Part shown: positions 1 through 11,887 of the stretch, piece after piece
How the letters are laid out: each line of letters begins with the position of its first letter
Position numbering within the stretch: position 1 is the stretch's first letter
Assembly: GCA_026874595.1 (NCBI GenBank)
Contig: CM049307.1
Coordinates: 1,761,579-1,825,578, forward strand
DNA from: Sipunculus nudus
Lineage: Eukaryota > Annelida > Sipuncula > Golfingiida > Sipunculidae
Length of the DNA stretch: 64,000 bases
Reading direction: 5' to 3'
Made by a program: the position numbers and the translations under genes
Notes under the pieces: model-generated
Told to the model about the DNA's origin: nothing
The model's input: the letters and a program-made list of their open reading frames with translations, nothing else
Databases searched by the model: none

Positions 1-1577
1 CATCCAATGAGAAATGGGCATCACATTGTGCCTGCATGTCTGATACTTGAAATACCCTGCTCTCATCCAATGAGAACAGGGCACCACACTGTGCCTGCAT
101 GTCTGATACTTGAAATACCCTGCTCTCATCCAATGAGAACAGTGCACCACATTGTGCCTGCATGTCTGATACTTGACATACCCTGCCCTCATCCAATGAG
201 AACAGTGAACCACATTGTGCCTGCATGTCTGATACTTGAAATACCCTGCCCTCATCCAATGAGAACAGGGCACCACATTGTGCCTGCATGTCTGATACTT
301 GAAATACCCTGCCCTCATCCAATGAGAACAGGGCACCACATTGTGCCTGCATGTCTGATACTTGACATACCCTGCCCTCATCCAATGAGAACAGTGCACC
401 ACATTGTGCCTGCATGTCTGATACTTGAAATACCCTGCCCTCATCCAATTAGAACAGGGCACCACATTGTGCCTGCATGTCTGATACTTGACATACCCTG
501 CCCTCATCCAATTAGAACAGTGCACCACATTGTGCCTGCATGTCTGATACTTGAAATACCCTGCTCTCATCCAATGAGAACAGTGCACCACATTGTGCCT
601 GCATGTCTGATACTTGAAATACCCTGCTCTCATCCAATGAGAACAGTGCACCACATTGTGCCTGCATGTCTGATACTTGAAATACCCTGCCCTCATCCAA
701 TGAGAACAGGGCACCACATTGTGCCTGCATGTCTGATACTTGAAATACCCTGCTCTCATCCAATGAGAACAGGGCACCACATTGTGCCTGCATGTCTGAT
801 ACTTGACATACCCTGCTCTCATCCAATGAGAACAGGGCATCACATTGTGCCTGCATGTCTGATACTTGAAATACCCTGCTCTCATACAATGAGAACAGGG
901 TACCACATTGTGCCTGCATGTCTGATACTTGAAATACCCTGCTCTCATCCAATGAGAACAGGGCATCACATTGTGCCTGCATGTCTGATACTTGACATAC
1001 CCTGCCCTCATCCAATGAGAACAGTGCACCACATTGTGCCTGCATGTCTGATACTTGAAATACCCTACCCACATACAATGAGAAATGGGCATCATATTGT
1101 GCCTGCATGTCTGATACTTGAAATACCCTGCCCACATACAATGAGAACAGGGCATCACATTGTGCCTGCATGTCTGATACTTGACATACCCTGTCCTCAT
1201 CCAATGAGAACAGTGCACCACATTGTGCCTGCATGTCTGATACTTGAAATACCCTACCCACATACAATGAGAAATGGGCATCATATTGTGCCTGCATGTC
1301 TGATACTTGAAATACCCTGCCCACATACAATGAGAACAGGGCATCACATTGTGCCTGCATGTCTGATACTTGACATACCCTGTCCTCATCCAATGAGAAC
1401 AGTGCACCACATTGTGCCTGCATGTCTAATACTTGAAATACCCTGCTCTCATCCAATGAGAAATGGGCATCACATTGTGCCTGCATGTCTGATACCTGAA
1501 ATACCCTGCTCTCATCCAATGAGAACAGGGCATCACATTGTGCCTGCATGTCTGATACTTGAAAAACCCTGTCCTCA
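1..1577. repeat. 63-bp minisatellite, about 25 units
   Basis: Head-to-tail units of 63 bp run from the window edge, so the array probably extends further left. Units share a core such as CACATTGTGCCTGCATGTCT and differ at a few fixed positions (GGGC/GTGC, GAAATA/GACATA, CTCTCATC/CCACATAC). Because 63 is a multiple of 3 and the unit lacks stops in one frame of each strand, long open frames exist on both strands (7-1662 plus, 512-1549 minus). They are by-products of the repeat, not genes. Variant units recur in order (two near-identical blocks around 1020-1200 and 1205-1385), showing multi-unit duplication. It lies 3' of the last visible PKC exon, so probably in an intron. Confidence 0.95.
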
Positions 1578-2668
1578 TTGGTTGGAATTTAACATTCTTG
1601 GTCCTGTGCCAACTGCATGGTGGTGGACCCCAGCAAATCCTGCTACTGCAAGTATTGGTTAATTTGAATATAACAAATCAAAAGTGTTGTACAAAGAATG
1701 TGGATTTGATCTGTAAAATTCCAGATGCATCAATGTCAAAGTAATAACAAAATTGCTGAAAGCTTGGAAAAAGAAATAAATTTTGACTTGTTCATGACAC
1801 AAACTTGTACTGACTTAACATCTATGTTAGTCTGACTGACCAGAGATGTCAGATGAACACATATAGGAATTTGGCCTTGAAAAGCTGAGCATTTATTTAA
1901 AATAAAATAAAAAATAAAATATAGATACATTCCTCCTCCTTATAGAAAGATTATAGATCTTTTTGGAAAGTACAATATATTTATATTCATTTCAGACATC
2001 TCTCAAATTATGTAATTGGTTGGTAATCAAATGTTGTAATATAATGATGCAAATATATTGAAGATAAAAAATCAGCTGACACTTTGTGCCTAATTATGTT
2101 ATTTTATTTTGTATATCTCTATTGCTATGGACATCAAATCATAATTTTCTTCAGAAGTACAATTTATCATTTGGTTAGCTTTGAAATACATCCTCTCTCA
2201 AACATGATAAAAAAAATGTATCATCAATTGAGTAATACTAAATGAAAAAGAACACATAAAATTACTGGGAAATATGTTTATGTTTAATAAAATATACAGA
2301 TATTATGAAAAGTTTAAATGGAAAATACATGTTTATAAGGGGGTCAAATAAAATCATTATGAAACACTTAAAGTTTAGTTACTGGTAAAAACATTAATGT
2401 GTGAATTATTTGCAGTTTTAGATTTTGCATATGAAGATTTCATAAAAGTGCTGATTGGTGAAAATTCACTCAATATCTCTTTAATATTAAACAAAGAAAT
2501 TCAAACTGATGTTAACCGAAAAACCAAAACCCAATTCCAAACTGGATGCAGGCTGTACCTAATGAAAGATGCAGAGGAAAAAAGCTACAGAGTAACAGGA
2601 AAGGAAAGGAGGATTCTGTCTATATATATATATATATAAATATACAGGTAAGTAACAGAAAGACATAC
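1578..2668. other. AT-rich intron sequence 3' of exon 2669-2809
   Basis: No exon or recognised repeat was found here. I looked on the minus strand for the final PKC tail (hydrophobic motif and C-terminus) and saw nothing. A (TA)n run at about 2617-2637 lies 30-50 bp downstream of the exon's donor site. Confidence 0.5.
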
Positions 2669-2809
2669 GATTCTAGGCTTGTATGGAGGCTGCACCTCAC
2701 GGGCCTCAATGCGTTCCCAGTCGATGCGGCGGAAAAAGGCATGATCCTTAATGTCTCGTTCTCCAGAGGCTCCACAGCCCAGACGCTTCTGTGGGTTCTT
2801 GGTTAACAA
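2669..2809 (-). CDS. cPKC: Conventional PKC, kinase C-lobe end and start of AGC tail (exon)
   Basis: This 141-nt exon encodes 47 codons in phase 0, [13 protein letters not shown] through VQPPYKPRI. It covers the final C-lobe helices, with the RLGCG motif typical of PKC, the [10 protein letters not shown] segment, and the QPP(Y/F)KP start of the AGC C-terminal tail. The minus-strand acceptor is CACCAG before TTGTTAACC and the donor is GTATGT after AGAATC. The intron before it is 4935 nt. The next exon, which should carry the turn and hydrophobic phosphorylation motifs, is not in the window, so this is the last visible coding piece. [10 protein letters not shown] with QPPYKP fits conventional PKC better than novel or atypical PKC. 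Product: serine/threonine kinase activated by calcium, diacylglycerol and phosphatidylserine at membranes. Confidence 0.93.
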
Positions 2810-3180
2810 CTGGTGTAAATACAATGGAAGGTCAAACATAATGTACCCAGAAATACTTGTATCTATTAAAGATAAACATATATTATGTATGATTAAAAGT
2901 GACTTTAACAGTTTGACTTTCCGTATGAACTTGTTTAACAGAAATTTATGTATTAAGTACAACTCTGTTGACTGGACATGTTTTAAATGATTTACAGATC
3001 ATCACCCTGATTCAAGTAACCCCTGGGTAACTTATTTCAATGCTCAGTTTAAAACTGTCAGTTTGACTAAGGTTTTTTTTATATGCAAAACCTTTTTTTT
3101 CTGAGTGCATATTGCCTTAAATATCAGCCATCTCTGCCAAGTCATTAGCAAATAAATGTTCTGAACCTTGATTTTTATTA

Positions 3181-5290
3181 ACAAGGCCTACAGGCCTAGT
3201 GCGAACCTGTGCATTGGGAAATACACCAGGTATAATGCTTCAATGCTGGACCATTACTTCTCATGTATATGAACAATGCAAAAAATAAACATTTTGAATG
3301 AGAAACAATTACACAAACATCACTGCTGAAATTCTGGCATGGATGCACACAACACAAAACTGATTGTAGCTGGCACCACCAGTCTTGTATACAACGAAGC
3401 TATCAGAGATATATACATATGCCCAATTTCAGGCTGATATATCAAATTCCTCTGTAGAAATAAGTGGTGGCGACACCTGTCTTGTGAACAAGAAAGCCAT
3501 CAGAGACACATAGACAGGTCAAAATATCAGGCCAATACAGCAAACTTACCTTGAGTCTGATGCATTGGGCTGACCAGGCTTAGGTGAGAAAGGCAGTTGC
3601 CCCGAGTGAACTGTGACAAATTTGCTAGCTGGCTCAGGCTATTGCATTAAGTGAACTCATGACCTGCACCTGGCTAGGCTGAGTGAACTTTTGACCTGTA
3701 CCTGGCTGCACTGAGTGAACTCTTGACCTGTTGCATAATCTGACAGAGTTGGTAGTCCACATGCAGCCCTGAGGGGCATGACACCCATGAGGTGATCACA
3801 TGGTGGCCATGAGGTGTTCACGTCACCCATGAGGTGATCACATGCCTTGTGCTTGGCTGCACTGACTGAACTCTTGACCTATATCTGGCTGCACTGAATG
3901 AACTCTTGATCTGTTGCCAAATCTGAAACGGTTGGCAGTTTCTCAACCTATTTAAAGATACAAACACAATCTTGGCCTGTTGGTAAATCTGTTTACACAT
4001 ACTGAAAAACTTTGGCTAAAATGCTTTTTTTTCAAGCTGACATATTCATAAACTTTTTATCAAAATATCTAAAATAACAAAAGATGCAGTTCTTTCATTG
4101 TTAAAGGTCCAATAATTCTGCCAAAATTATTCAAGTAAACTTGAACAAAGGCCACCTAAGAATAATTTTTGTGCAATGTTACAGAAGTTATAATTGAAAC
4201 AATAATTTTGTAGAAGAACAATTTTGCAGTCCTCAGTTTGAAATAGACATAATAATGGCCATAAGACCAACTTAAGTTTTTCTGAACCATGTGCTAGGAT
4301 AATTCTTTTGAAAAATTGAATGATTCAACTTGACAGTTTCATCATAAACATTTTAAGCTGAAAGAGGCTAAAATTATGAGGTTTTTGCCCATAAAAAACA
4401 GGTCAATGTAGGTTGCACCACAAAATCTGCAACTTCAAATATGAGTCATGTGACCAACATTTGCACAATATTTTGTAATGCTAGCTTCTGTCATTTCTGA
4501 GATATCAGTATGCTTAATTGGCCAAATGACTGTTCAAACTCCTGTAACACCACTAAAATTCATCAAATGCAAACCATTTGAACAAACTTGAGAGGGCTTG
4601 CCTCTGGGATCATTTTTGTCAAATATTGAACAATTTGGCTGGACCGTTTACAAGAAGAAGACTTTTAAAGGTTTTTCAGCTTTTTCCCTATAAAATCTAA
4701 GAAAATGAAGATGGCAAAAAAATAAGCTGAATCCCACAACATTTGATATGTGACAGATTATTGCATAAAATCTAGGGATGGTAGCTCCTGCTATTCCTGA
4801 GAAATTATGGGTTAATGTACAGATGATCAATGACCCCCGTACAAAAAAGGTCAATGCAGGTGGCGCCACCAATACCTGAATTTCATATATGACTCATGTG
4901 ACCAACACTGACATAAAATTTGGTGATGATAGCTCCGGCCGTTTCTGAGACTGTCATTTTAGTATGCTTTTTTGGACAGTTAGCTGAGTTTAACTTCCTG
5001 TAACTTGGCCAAAATTCACCAAACTTGAACCATTAGAACAAATTTGAGAGAGATGGTATAAAAGATTATTTCTGTGAAATATCGAACAATTTGGCTTGAC
5101 TGTTTTGGAGGAGAAGATACTTAAAGGTTTTTTACCTTTTTCTCTGTAAAATCTATGAAAATGCAGAGTTTTTCAGATGGCTAATTTTTTGCATTAAATT
5201 TCATGATACTAGCTCCAGGTGTTTTTGAAATAGAATGGGTTAACGATGACGACACCAAACCATCGCATTAGCTCACAGGTTCGCTAAAAA
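3181..5290 (+). mobile_element. Family-2 non-autonomous element, copy a
   Basis: It starts ACAAGGCCTACAGGCC, with GCGAACCTGTG at 3201-3211, and ends with CACAGGTTCGCTAAAAA at about 5290, so the 11-bp subterminal motif recurs inverted at the other end. Inside are degenerate duplicated blocks (CTGCACTGAGTGAACTCTTG at 3640-3920; the 'AACAATTTGGCT' block near 4630 and 5090) and the palindrome GGTGGCGCCACC at 4859. No coding capacity is seen. It resembles the copy at 23680-25183. Boundaries come from that copy's empty site. Confidence 0.65.
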
Positions 5291-5624
5291 TTACTACAGA
5301 TGCATATTGAATGCAAAATTATAATACAGATACATCTGTATTATCTTGATACATCTGAGCCAAAATCTTGAATAAAGTTGAGTAAGGATACCAATTATTT
5401 ATAATCCATGTACAGCCGTCTTTATATACCCACAGAGAGCTGTATACCTGTGATTGTAAACACTGCCTGGCATGAGGAATATCTAAAATCACAAATCTAC
5501 ATTTTTTAAAAGCTTTTAAAAAACATTCTTGTCAATATTAACCACAGATAACCTGAAATCTAAAAAACTAGAGGCATGATGTAATGGATGCTGATAAACT
5601 GGTGCCAGGCTAGATGTATCTGCT
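5291..5624. other. Unassigned spacer between two family-2 copies
   Basis: AT-rich sequence with no match to other parts of the window and no exon. Confidence 0.4.
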
Positions 5625-6679
5625 TCACACAGCTAACATATATGGTAAAATGACTCAATTCAATCTTTATAATTCAGCCAAAATTCATTCTTTGGAACCA
5701 TAAAAGACAATTATTATAAGAATTATTCAGGAGATTATTCCTGTAAAATATTAAACAAATTAGCCTCAGTGGCGTCAGTCAAAAAACATTTTGCAGGTTT
5801 ATAACTCTGGCAAAATACAGCAAAATGACTAAGTTAAGCTTCCCAAAACTCAGCCAAAAATTACTGAACCAAAACCATTTGAACAAACTTGAATTATCAA
5901 CATCTAAGGATAATTTATGTGTGAGATTTAATAATTTGGCCCAGTGGTTTTTGAGTTCTTTGTAGCCACGGAGCTAAAATGGGCTGTTATGGCATATGAT
6001 TAATTTCAGCTTCCCATAGCTCAGCCAAAACTCACTGAACTGAGACCATTTGAACAAACTTCAGAAAGCACTACCCTAGGATCATTTCTGTGTGATATTA
6101 AACAATTTGGCCATATGGTTTCAGAGAAGAAGTTTTTTGTAGCAGTCAGTATGATACCGGCACTGATAACCCCCGTACAAAAAAGGCCGATGCAGGTGGC
6201 GCCACCAATACCTCAATTTCAGATATGACTCATGTGACCAACATTGGCATAAAATTTGGTGATGATAGCTCCAGCCATTTCTGAGATTGTAATTTTAGTA
6301 TACTTTTTTAGACAGATGACTAAGTTCAACTTCCCGCAACTTGGCCAAAAATCACCAAACTTTAACCATTCGAACAAACTTGAGAGAGATTGTTCTAGGA
6401 ATCATTTCTGCAAAATATTGGACAATTTGGCTGAACAGTTTCGGAGAAGAAGATTTTTAAAGCTTTTTTAGCTTTTTCCCTATAAAATCTAAGAAAATGC
6501 AATTAGCCAAAAAATAATCAAAATCCGATAGAGTTTTTTTAGATGACTAATATTTTGCATACAATTTTGTGATGCTAACTCTTGCCATTTTCAAGATAGT
6601 ATAGGTTAACGTACAGACGCCGGACGCCGGACGACAGACGATGCCACACCATCGCATAAGCTCACAGGTTCGCTAAAAA
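5625..6679 (+). mobile_element. Family-2 element, 5'-incomplete copy b
   Basis: Parallels 24112-25183 closely, from ACACAGCTAACATATATGG to the 3' end. The 3' module has GACGCCGGACGCCGGACGAC, a small CGATG/CATCG stem, then CACAGGTTCGCTAAAAA. The 5' head is missing, or recombined with copy a just upstream. The palindrome GGTGGCGCCACC is at 6195-6206. Confidence 0.6.
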
Positions 6680-7744
6680 TTCAAATAATATTATCATGTT
6701 ACGTAAACCCATTCCAAGAATAGTTAACTTATAACTGTGTTAAAGATAATAATACCTGGTTTTGGGTGATTCGAGTTTGTTTTATCTTATATGTTGCTCA
6801 ATAGAATAATCGCGCATTACAATTCGCATAGCTGCTAAATCTGGAAGTGCAAAACTCCCCCACATAACATAAATATAACATCAAATTCCAACACAACATA
6901 ATACAAAATTATCTAACACACAACTGTTATCTGAAGTTTAAGAGCATATGAATATTAAAATCCATTCAGTTATCACAAAGAGTTTCTAGCGGCATAAATT
7001 GTCAATTCCCATGGTGGGAGGGTGGGAGAATAGAGGTCAAGTAAACCTATTCCACTTGCGTTTGTTGTGTGATGGGAGGATTTAACCCAGATCCCAGACT
7101 TTGCCCTGATTTGATTGGCTGGTACACATGTGTCATCATGGACTGAATTTTATCAAGAACTCAGATCTAGTAATGCATGTTGTTTTTATTCTCTGCTGAA
7201 AATTTGGGATTGACAGAGGCGGAAATACTGTGCTTTTACTGAGATCTAGAATTTTTAGTCACAAGGGATTTCCCAGTGTGTGACTTCACTGCCAATTTGA
7301 CAGATCACAAAAATCACACAACCTCATGTATTTAGTGGAAATAGATAGAAAAAATGTTTTTCCTCCAGGAATTGGGCTCATTTTATGTAAAATCTATATT
7401 AATATTTTTTTTCATAGGCAATAATGTTATATGATGATATAATGAGATTTGGAATAAGTTTGCTTGACCTAGAATACAAACTTAACTAAGAAGCACATCT
7501 GCTCGCTACACTGCGTGTCACCAAGTGGTCTGGTGATCCTATTGAAGTAACCTCCCCCGCACATACCTGTTTGGTCATGTGACACTCCTGCCTGGTCATG
7601 TGACATTACCCCCTTACACTGCTCCATAAACACTGGCATGTTGCCCCCTCCCCACCGTCATTAACAAAGGATTAATATCCTATCAATCCACCATATAAAC
7701 ACTGGCGGGTTTCTGGTCATTCTTGGCAGTACTTGCATACTCAC
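6680..7744. other. Unassigned intron sequence
   Basis: No gene or recognised repeat. The last ~200 nt (7540-7744) are more CG-rich and precede the next PKC exon's donor side. Confidence 0.4.
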
Positions 7745-7852
7745 CCCTTTGCAGATACTGATGGCTTCACGTGACATAGCTTTAGGGTACGACACATTGT
7801 GGTCTGTGATAGAAGTGAACAATTCTTCTTCATCCTCCCCATCAAAAGGAGG
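7745..7852 (-). CDS. cPKC: Conventional PKC, kinase C-lobe alpha-G region (exon)
   Basis: This 108-nt exon encodes 36 codons in phase 0, [15 protein letters not shown] to [17 protein letters not shown](E/D)ELF is the conventional-PKC version of the segment after the AGQ of the alpha-F/G region. Novel PKCs usually read PPFEADNE or similar. The acceptor on the minus strand is TCTCCACAG and the donor is GTGAGT. The intron before it is 5519 nt and the one after it is 4935 nt. A tRNA-type SINE ends within a few tens of bases of the acceptor, so the branch-point region may be partly transposon-derived (inference). Confidence 0.94.
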
Positions 7853-7878
7853 CTGTGGAGAGAAAGGTTGCCTTATAG

Positions 7879-7995
7879 TAATAACAAATTTCTCCAGTAG
7901 ATGGCAGCAATAGCAGATGCAGCCCAACAACCAAACCAGGGACCTTCTGACTGTAGACCAACACCTTAACCATTGTGAGAACACACATGAGCAGA
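7879..7995 (-). repeat. tRNA-derived SINE head
   Basis: On the minus strand TGGTTAAGGTG (7962-7972) fits the Pol III A-box consensus TRGYNNARNNG. A decayed B-box-like TGGTTTGGTTG lies at 7928-7938. The spacing and the words GGTCTACAGTCAGAAGGTCC between them are typical of tRNA-derived SINEs. Boundaries are approximate. Confidence 0.55.
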
Positions 7996-8000
7996 CATGG

Positions 8001-8120
8001 GGTAATAGTAATAAGTAACAGTAATAGTAATAGACTATTACAGCTGTTTCCATGTAATAGTAATAGACTCAAAAATCTGAGCTGTAATAGTAATAGTAAT
8101 GGAAACAGAGTATTACATAT
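8001..8120. repeat. TAATAG-rich simple repeat
   Basis: Interrupted runs of TAATAG/TAGTAA, including AATAGTAATAG several times, directly 5' (plus strand right) of the SINE head. It is possibly the simple-sequence tail region of that insertion. Confidence 0.6.
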
Positions 8121-8671
8121 TACTTTCTATTTCTTCCTGTGAGCCCCTCGATCATGAAGCATATCAGCAAATAATGCTGAACAGACTCAGTTCTTGTCCA
8201 GTAATTGCCCAGGATATGCCTATTATTGAGCCAAGCTTGGGCCAGCTGCCACATTGCTGGTGACCACTGGTGCTAATTACACAAGAGTACTGGACAGAGC
8301 AGGTCAAAGCCAAATAAGTTACCTGGCAGAATCTGACCTTTGATTAGTAAACCATGGATAAACAGAGGAATGTTTGATGTTAAGAGACAGATAAATAGTG
8401 TATTATTATTGTGACATGTACACCTTATCTCACATCCATCAATCCATATGCATATTCTGAAATGTTCCTAGATATGTTTTCACAAGCCAGTTTAATCATA
8501 CAGATTGCAATAACACACATTAAAAAAATATAATATGGAACTAGATACAGTGCAGACCCTAAATGTTCATTATAAGCTTATGGTGTTTTCAGTACCCACA
8601 ACATATTGAAGCCTACAATGCTATAAACTCATACCAGTACAACATTAACTTGGATAAAGTCATACTGAAGG

Positions 8672-8859
8672 CACATGTATTATCTAGTTAATTTATATAC
8701 ATATTCTTTTGAAATTCTTTTAATACTTGTCTGTTATTACATGGTACCAATTTTGCAGACCTTCACACATGTATTATCTAGTTAATTTATATACATATTC
8801 TTTTGAAATTCTTTTAATACTTGTCTGTTATTACATGGTACCAATTTTGCAGACCTTCT
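8672..8859 (+). repeat. 94-bp tandem duplication
   Basis: The block starting CACATGTATTATCTAG at 8672 is repeated at 8766 with essentially no change, ending in TTTTGCAGACCTTC. The near identity implies a recent duplication. It abuts the start of the 25-bp array. Confidence 0.85.
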
Positions 8860-8866
8860 GCTAATG

Positions 8867-10330
8867 GGGACACATGTCAGAATGGCTGACAGGGAAGCAT
8901 GTCAGAATGGCTGACAGATACGCATGTCAAAATGGATGACAGGGACAAGTGTCAAAATAGCTGATGGGGAAGCATGTCAGAATGGCTGTCAGGGAGGTAT
9001 GTCAAAATGGCTGACAGGGACACATGTCAGAATGGCTGACAAAGACAAATGTCAAAATAGCTGACGTGGAAGCATGTCAGAATGGCTGACAGGGAGGCAT
9101 GTCAAAATGGCTGACAGGGACACATGTCAGAATGGCTGACGGGGACACGTCAGAATGGCTGACAGGGACGCATGACAAAATGGCTAAAAGGGACAGGTGT
9201 CAAAACAGCTGACAGCAACATGTGTCAAAATGGCAGACAGGGACACATGTAAATATGGCTAATGGGGAGCTGCACATATGTCAAATGGTTGACAGGTATG
9301 CATGTCAGAATGGCTGACAGATACGCATGTCAAAATGGCTGACAGGGACAAGTGTCAAAATAGCTGACTAGGAAGCATGTCAAAATGGCTAACGGGGAGC
9401 TGCACATATGTCAAATGGCTGACAGGGACACATGTCAGAATGGCTGAAGGGATGCATGTCAAAATGGCTGACAGGGACACATGTCAGAATGGCTGACAGG
9501 GACGCATGACAAAATGGCTAAAAGGGACAGGTGTCAAAACAGCTGACAGCAACATGTGTCAAAATGGCAGACAGGGACACATGTAAAAATGGCTAATGGG
9601 GAGCTGCACATATGTCAAAATGGCTGACAGGTATGCATGTCAGAATGGCTGACAGATACGCATGTCAAAATGGCTGACAGGGACAAGTGTCAAAATAGCT
9701 GACTAGGAAGCATGTCAAAATGGCTAACGGGGAGCTGCACATATGTCAAATGGCTGACAGGGACACATGTCAAAATGGCTGAAGGGATGCATGTCAAAAT
9801 GGCTGACAGGGACACATGTCAGAATGGCTGACAGATACGCATGTCAAAATGGCTAACGGGGAGCTGCACATATGTCAAAATGGCTGACAGGTATGCATGT
9901 CAGAATGGCTGACAGGAATGCATGTCAGAATGGCTGACAGTGTCAAGTGTCAAAATAGCTGACGGGGAAGCATGTCAGAATGGCTGACAGAGACAATTGT
10001 CAATATAGTTGACTGGAAAGCATGTCAGAATGGCTGACAGATACGCATGTCAAAATGGCTTACAGGGACAAGTGTCAAAATAGCTGATGAAGACGATGTC
10101 AGAATGGCTGATCAGGATACATGTCAGAATTAATGGCTGACAGGGACACATATCAGAATGGCTGACAGGGACACATGTCAGAATTGCTGACAGGGACACA
10201 TATCAGAATGACTGACAGGGACACATATCAGAATGGCTGACAGGGACGCATGTCAGAATGGCTGACAGGGACACATGTCAGAATGGCTGACAGGGACACA
10301 TGTCAGAATGACTGATGAGATACATGTCAG
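8867..10330 (+). repeat. 25-bp minisatellite with hairpin units, about 58 units
   Basis: The consensus unit contains ACATGTCAGAATGGCTGACA, in which TGTCAG and CTGACA form a 6-bp dyad around a 5-nt loop. A higher-order repeat of about 334 bp is visible: the block beginning GACGCATGACAAAATGGCT at 9167 recurs at 9501. The array lies in a PKC intron. Confidence 0.92.
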
Positions 10331-10502
10331 AACTGCCTCTCAGTGACCTCTTCCAAAACTGCTACTGTGCAAAAAACTTGCTTAACTTCCAGTGAGCCCT
10401 TGTCTTATTTCAACTCTGCATATAAAGGGTGATGAGTACCCAAACAAGCTGTAAACATATTGATGTCAGGTTAAAAAACTTGTCAGTCATATATTCAATA
10501 CG

Positions 10503-10694
10503 CAGTGGCAGATCTAGAGAGGGGGTCAAGGGGGTCTGAACCCCCTTTTGGAGCTGAAACAATTTTTTTTCAGGGTTTCAAGCAAAATATTTGACCCTAA
10601 CCCCCTCCTTCCTGGACCAGAGGATCTTTTTAAGGTATTTTTCAGTCCCCCTGGGTGTGACCAACCCCTTTCCAAAATCCTGGATCTGCCCCTG
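10503..10694 (+). mobile_element. MITE with hAT-like inverted ends
   Basis: Left end CAGTGGCAGATCTAG pairs with right end CTGGATCTGCCCCTG, 13 of 15 positions inverted. The CAGGGGC(A/G)GATCCAG type of terminus is common on hAT elements. No coding sequence, and I see no clear 8-bp target duplication, so the copy is old or the boundaries are slightly off. Confidence 0.5.
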
Positions 10695-11887
10695 ATATTT
10701 TTGGAAAATTTAGTAATGATTGGTTGTGTGGGTCATGATTTAAAAGGTAAATGATTTTTTGCACCTTATATGCACAAATGTGAAATCAGACATTGTGATC
10801 AGCAAAATTCAATGTTCTGTGAAAAAGCATTTTGAATTCCCCCTGGTGCCAAGGAATCCTTGTTGATGATCTTACAGCTAAAGTGTTCTTATTTACTGAC
10901 TTATTTCAGGGAAAGTAGAAAACATCATTTTCAATCACAGAAAGTTGTTCAACTGAGGTGGTGCCACCTGCAGATTAAATCACACATCAGTCCTGTAATA
11001 AGTAAGTCTGGACAATCAGAGAATAAAGATGCAGGGTTTTAGAGATATTTTTACAAAAGTTGGCCTGTTTAAACAAAGTGTAACAATATTTGTTTATTTT
11101 GTGTGACAGAGTTCATAAACCTCTGGCAATATGGTCAAAATGATTAATAATGAGAATGCAAGTTTAATTTTAATTGTTATACTGAAAGCATAAAACACAT
11201 GTTTATAGTTGTCTTAGTGGTGTAATCAGGCAGTAAACAGCCACTCCTGTTATATGTACTGCAGCCTTTACCGTTGGAACTCTCACTGTATGTATATCAA
11301 TCTGATTAAATCAGTCAAATTTAAATGGTGTTAACATAATAAAATTCAACATGTCTGAATGTTATGTCAATGTTTTGCTTACTGACAGATTGATTTTTGT
11401 TCGGTGAGAGGAGTGTACCTTAGTGATCATGAGATTTTATCACACGTTCTATCTGTTGCTTTTATTTGGTAAAGTTTCTATTCATGTCAGCACACATCTA
11501 ATGTTACCTTTTCCATGTAGTTACTACATCTATATTTTAAAATTGACACAATATGAACACCTTTATGTATGCCTATAATGTGACTGCAGTTAATTGTTAA
11601 CAAATTCTTAAAGTACTCAAGTAATTACGAACACAAAACTGAGGAACAGTGCTAAGCCAGTGCTGCCACCTGTATCTGGAAACTGAACCACTATTTGGCA
11701 AGCTCCAGGCAAATTAAATCTATCCAAACACACACGCTTCCTAGACATCATGACCATCAATGTTTCACTCTTGTTTTTCATATATAGACCCTGAGAACCT
11801 ACCAGTGACAGTACAGTGGTATATTCATGTTAAACTTTTGAGGACTCATACAGATGCATAGCTGTGGTCTGGTATTACTGTGAAAAC
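10695..11887. other. Unassigned intron sequence
   Basis: AT-rich, no exon recognised on either strand. A degraded GGTGGTGCCACC variant sits near 10958. Confidence 0.4.

Larger units (their letters stand above)
2810..7744 (-). other. PKC intron, 4935 nt
   Basis: The intron lies between the PPFDGED exon and the RLGCG exon and has GT...AG ends (GTGAGT and CACCAG). It holds repeat family 2 material from 3181 to 6679. The remaining parts (2810-3180, 6680-7744) show no gene. Confidence 0.85.

Noticed and set aside
7-1662. 551-codon open frame
   Set aside because: It is the 63-bp minisatellite read in a stop-free frame; the opposite strand is also open for 345 codons. No splice or domain evidence.
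1578-2668. Search for the last PKC exon
   Set aside because: No turn-motif, hydrophobic-motif or C-terminal sequence found on the minus strand, so it must lie outside the window.
7661-8053. Single 130-codon minus-strand gene
   Set aside because: Only 7745-7852 is PKC exon. The rest is intron and SINE sequence read through both splice sites.
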